NCBI GenBank assembly: GCA_029821415.1
Contig: JALGTJ010000016.1
Span: 1 to 11,152, forward strand
DNA length: 11,152 nt
Direction: 5' to 3'
Origin: Candidatus Zipacnadia bacterium
Lineage (GTDB): Bacteria; Armatimonadota; Zipacnadia; Zipacnadales; Zipacnadaceae
Shown here: piece after piece, positions 6,676 through 11,152 of the stretch
Numbering within the stretch: the first letter of the stretch is position 1
Layout: every line of letters starts with the position of its first letter
Notes under the pieces: model-generated
What the model was told of the DNA's origin: nothing
Database searches by the model: none
The model's input: only the letters and a program-made list of their open reading frames with translations
Translations under genes and position numbers: made by a program

Positions 6676-8214
6676 TTAGTTGTATAGCTCGAAGCTGTAA
6701 AGCTGGGCTTTGCGGAGACCAAACTCCAGTTGCACCAGTTTGCCGTGCAATTCTGCGAGTGAGCTCTGCCATATTACTGGATGGGCTGTGGCATCGCCAC
6801 GGATTGGCGCGCAGTCCTGCCAGGTGAACCCCCTGTAAGGCTTGCCGGCCCGATCTAACAGCCTTACCCGAAGCTCACCATCTACTTTGGCATTGACTGT
6901 CATCTTCTTTGCGGCAATCAAAACGGGCGGAGTGCGAAGCCGCCCGAGTTGGCTACCGGCGTCTCGCGACACGAAGCCGTTCTTGCGCAACGTGGATAGG
7001 CCGATACTGCGATCACTGTAAAACTTATGGCCCTTAGCGTAGCCTCCGTAGTAAAGAAACTCCTCATCGCCCACAGTGATACATTCGCCTATCCAAGCCA
7101 TACCGTGGTCCCAGGTCCCCGGCTCGGGATTACGGTCAAGGAAGGGCTCACGCTGACGAACCCAGGTTTCCCCGTCCCGACTGGTTGCGAGGACAGTGTA
7201 GCCGATGCCATCCTCTACGTCATCTCGCAGAACGCGAAGAAAGCCGATGAGAAGATCTCCCCGTGGTTTCGGGGCCATTCCGTAGAACTCAGTTTCTCCC
7301 TCGTCTTGCTCATCTGGCACAATGATTCGTCGAGGCGTTGTCCAGTGCACAAAGTCCTTACTCGTAGTCTGTGAGACCAACCGTCGGCCATATTCATAAG
7401 TGCGAGACACTGGGCCAAACTCGGTTGGCGGCTGGGTGTAGGACTTCACGCAGGCGAGATAGCGCTGGCGCAGCGGATCCCACGTGACGTCCACGATATC
7501 ACCGGCTGTCTGCTTCCAACGGGGGTCGCCGATGTGCAAGGGATCAACCTCGGGGCTATACTGCCACAGGTCAGGCAGCACTGGGTTGGCGCTATATTGA
7601 GTCCAGTTGATGCCATCAGACGAGAAGGCAACACACATGCCGATGGCCCGTGATTCAGTGTAACGAACGGAATCAAGCTGCGCCCAGTAAGCCAACTTGA
7701 AACGTGTTGCCGGATGGGAATAGCGCGGCCCCTCGTCAATGATGCTGGGACCATATCCGTTCATAACCATGACCACTCGTGGGGGACGGACCCAGTTCTT
7801 GCCGTCGGTGGATTCTAAGTAACCCACGTCGCTACGCTGTTCGCTAGCGATCCCGTACCAAATACGGTACCTTTTCATCCCTTCATCGTATATTACTGTG
7901 AAATAGGGTTGGGCGCATTTATCTGGGGTGCTGATGCCACCGATTATGGGTGCCGCCGACCGCGTTGGGTGGTGCAAGGTATACGTCAGATTGCTGCTCT
8001 GGGCGACCAAGTAGTCGTCAATGAACAGGTGAGGTCCTGAGTTCAAGACGAGGGGCGTACTGTGGGTCGAGGATATCCCGGCACTTCCGTTATCATCAGC
8101 CATGGGCGCCTCCCCTGCAAATACGCTTAAGATGCCGACGATGAGCACGCTCAGCAATGTCAGATGCCTATGAAGGAGTATTGCCCATACAGCTCTTGAC
8201 TTATGAAGCGTCAT
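6676..8214 (-). CDS. Exported beta-propeller glycosidase-like protein B
   Basis: This is a paralogue of the protein at 3075-4562, with the same order of motifs: GPHLFIDDYLV, KRYRIWYG, ESTDGKNWVRP, IIDEGP, SSDGINWTQY, KDFVHWTTPRRIIVPDEQDEG, TEFYG, SRDGETW, EPGTWDHGMAWIG. It ends in the same C-terminal beta-sandwich (LRVRLLDRAGKPYRGFTW to LEFGLRKAQLYSFEL). The fold is a five-bladed propeller of the GH43/GH32/GH130 type; hydrolase activity is inferred. From ATG 8214 the product is 512 residues with a signal-like N-terminus (hydrophobic stretch about 17-33). The start is uncertain: neither this ATG nor the in-frame GTG at 8250 has a good SD. It begins 79 bases after the dehydrogenase stop, so it may be read through from the upstream operon. 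Confidence 0.83.
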   Translation of the reverse strand: MTLHKSRAVWAILLHRHLTLLSVLIVGILSVFAGEAPMADDNGSAGISSTHSTPLVLNSGPHLFIDDYLVAQSSNLTYTLHHPTRSAAPIIGGISTPDKCAQPYFTVIYDEGMKRYRIWYGIASEQRSDVGYLESTDGKNWVRPPRVVMVMNGYGPSIIDEGPRYSHPATRFKLAYWAQLDSVRYTESRAIGMCVAFSSDGINWTQYSANPVLPDLWQYSPEVDPLHIGDPRWKQTAGDIVDVTWDPLRQRYLACVKSYTQPPTEFGPVSRTYEYGRRLVSQTTSKDFVHWTTPRRIIVPDEQDEGETEFYGMAPKPRGDLLIGFLRVLRDDVEDGIGYTVLATSRDGETWVRQREPFLDRNPEPGTWDHGMAWIGECITVGDEEFLYYGGYAKGHKFYSDRSIGLSTLRKNGFVSRDAGSQLGRLRTPPVLIAAKKMTVNAKVDGELRVRLLDRAGKPYRGFTWQDCAPIRGDATAHPVIWQSSLAELHGKLVQLEFGLRKAQLYSFELYN

Positions 8215-8293
8215 GGTTAGCAGTTTAATTCCAGCCTGTTGCTGGGTCACAGCCCGTCGGTGTAATCGTTGAGTGCCGTGCCATGGGTGGGGG

Positions 8294-9328
8294 CTATCCG
8301 TGCGGTAACATCACCGCTTTGATGATTGGCTGGCTGCCATCTATGATCGCTCTGAAAATCTCTTCAGCATTGTCGAACCCGAAGGTGTGGGTTATCAGCA
8401 TATCGGCATCCACTAGCCCTTCGCGCAGTAAGCGATTAGAAACCGGGAAGTTGATGGCTGGTTCTGCAAAGGTGGGCCGCAGGGTGATCTTGCGGAAGAT
8501 CATATCATTGACGTCCAGGTCAATGATATTCTCGCCGCCGAAGTGCAGGCCAAAGAAGGTGATTATGCCGCCGAAACGGATGATATTGAAGGCGTCGTAC
8601 ATGCTCTGTGGCGGCGAGCTGACGATAACTCGGTCCACACCGTTAGGGAAACGGGATAGAATCTCGTCCTCGACGCTCTGCTTGCCGACCTCAATTACCA
8701 GGTCACACCCCAGCCTCTCAGCCGCCTCCAGGCGGGCTTTTTCGCGGGGATTATCTGCCGGGAGTCCGGTAATCGCCACAAACGCCGCCCCGTGCAGCTT
8801 AGCTATGCGAGCAGACATCAACCCCAGCGGACCAGGTCCCAGCACCACCACACTGCCGCCCAGGGGAATCTCGGCATTGAGCACGGCGGTCAGTGAGACG
8901 GCCAATGGCTCTGTCAGGGAGGCCGCAACATAATCTATTCCCTCAAACTTATCCAAACAGTTGTAGCGTACGGACAGATACTCCCCCATGCCGGGCTGGC
9001 CTTCCATGTCGTACATATTGCGGCAGAATTGGGGATTGCCACTCTTGCAGTCCTCGCAGATGCCGCACATAGTGCAGTCCTCGACAATCACCTTGTCGCC
9101 AGGCTTGACGTTGGGCACATTCTTGCCTACTTCCACAACCTCGGCCGCTATCTCGTGGCCCAATGGCATATATTCTTCTTCCCAGTCGCGGACGAAATTG
9201 ACATCAGTACCACAAATGCCGCAAGCCCGAACCTTGACGATGACGTGGTCTTCGTCGGGAGGTGGGATCTCCGAAGTGCGCACCTGAATGTCCAGGAATT
9301 TCTTGCCGAAAAGCCCTCTGCTGTTCAT
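8294..9328 (-). CDS. Zinc-dependent medium-chain alcohol/polyol dehydrogenase
   Basis: The length of 344 residues is normal for the MDR superfamily (sorbitol/threonine dehydrogenase branch). Catalytic zinc ligands are visible as Cys39 (in GICGTD), His58-Glu59 (GHE) and Glu140 (LTEPLAV). The structural zinc site is Cys88, 91, 94 and 102, spaced x2, x2 and x7. The Rossmann dinucleotide motif is GPGPLG (164-169); no clear acidic residue ends the second strand, so NAD versus NADP use is open. The reaction is oxidation of a secondary alcohol on a polyol, sugar or cyclitol, or the reverse; the substrate is unknown. The start ATG 9328 has AAGGAG at 9338-9343, and that site lies in the 20-base gap after the aminotransferase stop. 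This implies co-transcription and a shared pathway: a ketone made here would suit the aminotransferase. Confidence 0.93.
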   Translation of the reverse strand: MNSRGLFGKKFLDIQVRTSEIPPPDEDHVIVKVRACGICGTDVNFVRDWEEEYMPLGHEIAAEVVEVGKNVPNVKPGDKVIVEDCTMCGICEDCKSGNPQFCRNMYDMEGQPGMGEYLSVRYNCLDKFEGIDYVAASLTEPLAVSLTAVLNAEIPLGGSVVVLGPGPLGLMSARIAKLHGAAFVAITGLPADNPREKARLEAAERLGCDLVIEVGKQSVEDEILSRFPNGVDRVIVSSPPQSMYDAFNIIRFGGIITFFGLHFGGENIIDLDVNDMIFRKITLRPTFAEPAINFPVSNRLLREGLVDADMLITHTFGFDNAEEIFRAIIDGSQPIIKAVMLPHG

Positions 9329-9348
9329 AGAAAAACACTCCTTCGTAC

Positions 9349-10683
9349 CTATCCTGCTCCGTAGAGCTTGCCGTCCGGCCCCGGATAGATTGGGTCGTCA
9401 GCGTGAGCCAGTGCTGTATCCAGATCATCCCACACCTTATGGAAGGCCGTGACGATCTTGCGCATTAGTTGTTGATCGTTGGGTGCGTGAATACCATGAA
9501 TAATGGTATAAGTATCACACAGTTCCTGCGCTACCGGGAACTGAGCCGGATCATAGTTGTACTTGATGCCCTTCTCTTCGTTGATGGTCCAGGGGTATCC
9601 GGTGCCGCCGTAGCCGAGCTTCGTTTGAAATAGGTCTTGAGCTGGCACCGGCATTGTCTGCCACTGACCCACTAATACTCCTTCTTTATACAGCGCTTTC
9701 TCCACGGCAGTGCGGAACCGACGTGGTTCGGCATTCACTCCCGCGAGTTGAGGGGCGAATCTGACATTATACATAAAATAGACATGCTTGCACTCTGGCG
9801 GGCAGTACGGCGGGATCACACCAGGAAGCTTGCTCAATTCGTCGCTGAGGTAGTCAGCGTTGGCGATACGGATATCGTTGTACTCATCCAGGTGCAGGAG
9901 TTGCGCACGAGCCAGCGCAGCGGGCAATTCCTGGTTGCGGTACATATAGCCGAGAATAGAGGCATTGTACTGGCGGCGATGGCTGACCTCATCAATCTCA
10001 TCGCCGAAGCAGCGGATCAACATGCCCTTGTGCAACAGCACCTCATCATCGGTGTTAAAGAGACCGCCCTCGCCGCCCGGGAGGTTCTTGAAGTTGTTGA
10101 GACTGAAGCAGCCCACCTCACCAATGGAGCCGACCTTTCTGCCTTTATACACAGCACCGTGGGCCTGACAAGCATCCTCGATGACTCGCAGATTGTGCCG
10201 TCTCGCGATTTCCAGGATGGGATCCATATCTGCCGGGCATCCCTGAATGTGTACTGGAATGATCACCTTGGTTCGCTCAGTGATTGCTTCCTCCAGCCGA
10301 TTTGGGTCCATACAGTAAGTTTTGGGGTCAATGTCCACAAACACAGGGATGGCATTCTGATGCAGTGCACACGAAGCAGATGCCAGAAAGGTGAATGCCG
10401 AGGTTATGACCTCGTCGCCGGGTCCTACGTCCATGGCAGCCAGTGCCATATGCAGAGCCGCGGTGCCGCTGCCGGTAGTCAGACAATGTTTGGTTCCGAT
10501 GTATTGCGCCCATTCCCGCTCCAGGGCGGTAACCTGAGGTGCGGTGCCCCCGGCCAAAATACCAGTGTCCAAGACCTCGTTGACCAATCTCCGATCGTCG
10601 CCACCAATGATTGGCCAGTCCTGGTAGTCTCCACGTTCTAATACAGGGGTACCGCCTGCGATGGCCAGTTGCTGTGCACTCAT
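9349..10683 (-). CDS. DegT/DnrJ/EryC1/StrS family PLP aminotransferase
   Basis: The protein has 444 residues, longer than the usual 370-400 of sugar aminotransferases. The fold-type I PLP signatures are in order: LAIAGGTPVL at the N-terminus, TTGSGTAALH (69-78, phosphate binding), EDACQAHGA (169-177, Asp170 for the pyridine nitrogen) and SLNNFKNLPGGEGG (194-207) with the Schiff-base Lys199. Members transfer an amino group, often from glutamine or glutamate, to a keto-sugar or keto-cyclitol; the longer form resembles scyllo-inosose-type aminotransferases, but substrate assignment is inference. The start ATG 10683 has a strong AAGGAGG 9 bases upstream. It lies 14 bases after the ceramidase-like gene and 20 before the dehydrogenase, so the three form a tight operon. 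Confidence 0.93.
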   Translation of the reverse strand: MSAQQLAIAGGTPVLERGDYQDWPIIGGDDRRLVNEVLDTGILAGGTAPQVTALEREWAQYIGTKHCLTTGSGTAALHMALAAMDVGPGDEVITSAFTFLASASCALHQNAIPVFVDIDPKTYCMDPNRLEEAITERTKVIIPVHIQGCPADMDPILEIARRHNLRVIEDACQAHGAVYKGRKVGSIGEVGCFSLNNFKNLPGGEGGLFNTDDEVLLHKGMLIRCFGDEIDEVSHRRQYNASILGYMYRNQELPAALARAQLLHLDEYNDIRIANADYLSDELSKLPGVIPPYCPPECKHVYFMYNVRFAPQLAGVNAEPRRFRTAVEKALYKEGVLVGQWQTMPVPAQDLFQTKLGYGGTGYPWTINEEKGIKYNYDPAQFPVAQELCDTYTIIHGIHAPNDQQLMRKIVTAFHKVWDDLDTALAHADDPIYPGPDGKLYGAG

Positions 10684-10692
10684 TGCTTAGCT

Positions 10693-10699
10693 CCTCCTT
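10693..10699 (-). promoter_or_regulatory. Ribosome binding site AAGGAGG overlapping upstream stop codon
   Basis: AAGGAGG ends 9 bases before ATG 10683 and overlaps the TAA (10700-10698) of the ceramidase-like gene. This arrangement favours coupled translation of the two genes. Confidence 0.7.
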
Positions 10700-11152
10700 A
10701 GAGATTATGGACTCTTGATAGTAGCGCCAAGCTGTTGTCCATGATGATCTCTTCCGCGTCGGCGGCCACACGGCGGGTGTCAACCGCATAGCCGCCTTCT
10801 GCTATTGCCTGGCGAGTAGGCACATATCCTATGTAGCCATTGGTGAGACCGATAATATAGGTGCGTTCAAAGGGGCTGTGCTTCTTGATAGCCATCCCAA
10901 TTTCCGTGAATAACTCGCCGGGGAAACTCAGCAGCGCTGTGTCGTCAATGGCGAAGCAGAGCTGCTCGACCCGGATGTCTTCGTTCTGAACCTGGTGCAA
11001 TTCTTTATATAGCTTCGCTTTATAGTCAGCCCCAACTCCGTCAGCGAGTGCCTGAATCTCCCCGCCAGTTTTTTCGAGGATTTGCTCCGCCCAGACAAGC
11101 TCTTCATCGGTGATTTGGCGTGCTGGAATATGGTAAGTAATGCTGGCTCCGC
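10698..11152 (-). CDS. Neutral-ceramidase-like protein, C-terminal part
   Basis: The frame is open from the right edge, 150 residues to the TAA at 10700-10698; the N-terminus and its catalytic zinc domain lie outside. The visible part has the end of the domain seen in neutral/alkaline ceramidase-like proteins: a helical stretch (ITDEELVWAEQILEKTGG), strands with IDDTALLSFPGELFTEIG, then SPFERTYIIGLTNGYIGYVPT (motif GLTNGYIGYVPT at 10850-10815) and AEGGYAVDTRR. In characterised ceramidases this region packs onto the amidase domain that hydrolyses the N-acyl bond of ceramide. Many relatives in environmental bacteria have no tested substrate, so amide hydrolysis of another lipid or N-acyl sugar is equally possible. 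It is the first visible gene of the operon with the aminotransferase and dehydrogenase. A shorter start inside the window is not supported, because conserved sequence continues upstream. Confidence 0.82.
   Translation of the reverse strand, partial: GASITYHIPARQITDEELVWAEQILEKTGGEIQALADGVGADYKAKLYKELHQVQNEDIRVEQLCFAIDDTALLSFPGELFTEIGMAIKKHSPFERTYIIGLTNGYIGYVPTRQAIAEGGYAVDTRRVAADAEEIIMDNSLALLSRVHNL

Noticed and set aside
8215..8250. GTG start at 8250 for propeller B
   Set aside because: No SD before it, and it adds residues ahead of a signal-like N-terminus. ATG 8214 is preferred but not proven.
8283..8933. 216-codon plus-strand frame
   Set aside because: It is antisense to the zinc dehydrogenase, rich in Ser/Arg/Pro without motifs; a shadow of a gene with all its catalytic residues.
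9748..10641. 297-codon plus-strand frame
   Set aside because: It lies fully antisense to the aminotransferase with no recognisable family features; a shadow despite its length.
4772..11152. Ganglioside or glycosphingolipid breakdown from sialidase plus ceramidase
   Set aside because: The ceramidase-like catalytic domain is outside the window, the sialidase-like protein lacks clear GH33 residues and a signal peptide, and the aminotransferase does not fit such a pathway.
1..11152. tRNA, rRNA, CRISPR array, insertion sequence or attachment sites
   Set aside because: No cloverleaf-like segment, spaced repeat series, transposase or terminal inverted repeats were found; the only clear tandem repeat is the 16-bp duplication at 1437-1468.

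Overview
All supportable genes lie on the minus strand, so transcription runs from the right edge (11152) to the left edge (1). Gene content suggests a free-living, polymer-degrading bacterium with moderately GC-rich DNA: secreted beta-propeller glycosidase-like proteins, an Asp-box sialidase-like protein, an Ig-type module with a TFKDGDNTGQTVTW signature, and a ceramidase-like protein. This mix recalls Armatimonadota, Planctomycetota/Lentisphaerota or related candidate phyla. That placement is inference from family resemblance; there is no rRNA or marker gene here. Canonical Shine-Dalgarno (SD) sites (AAGGAGG, AGGAGG, GGAGGT) precede most starts.

Layout in transcription order. (1) 11152-10698: C-terminal part of a neutral-ceramidase-like protein, cut by the window. 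(2) 10683-9349: DegT/DnrJ/EryC1/StrS PLP aminotransferase. (3) 9328-8294: zinc-dependent medium-chain dehydrogenase. These three have gaps of 14 and 20 bases and look like one operon. (4) 8214-6676: exported beta-propeller glycosidase-like protein B. (5) 6385-4772: LamG-like domain plus a five-Asp-box sialidase-like propeller. (6) 4562-3075: propeller A, a clear paralogue of B. (7) 2900-1452, with displaced remains to 1165: a large putative TIM-barrel/carbohydrate-binding protein. (8) 986-475: a small exported Ig-like/metzincin protein. (9) 436-1: the start of an exported TPR-like protein, running off the left edge.

The left 3 kb is damaged. Gene 7 is cut by an exact 16-bp tandem duplication that creates a frameshift and a TAA, and needs a second single-base correction at a C4 run. 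Gene 8 needs a one-base correction in the middle. Undoing these three changes gives two continuous, sensible proteins, so they are either recent mutations or sequence/assembly errors. The right 8 kb shows no such lesion.

Taken together, the locus looks like a carbohydrate or glycoconjugate utilisation region. Exported glycosidase-like propellers would act outside. Proteins without signal peptides (sialidase-like, TIM-barrel) may act inside. A dehydrogenase plus aminotransferase pair could oxidise and transaminate a sugar or cyclitol. The substrate cannot be read from the sequence. No tRNA, rRNA, CRISPR array, insertion sequence, transporter or regulator gene was seen.
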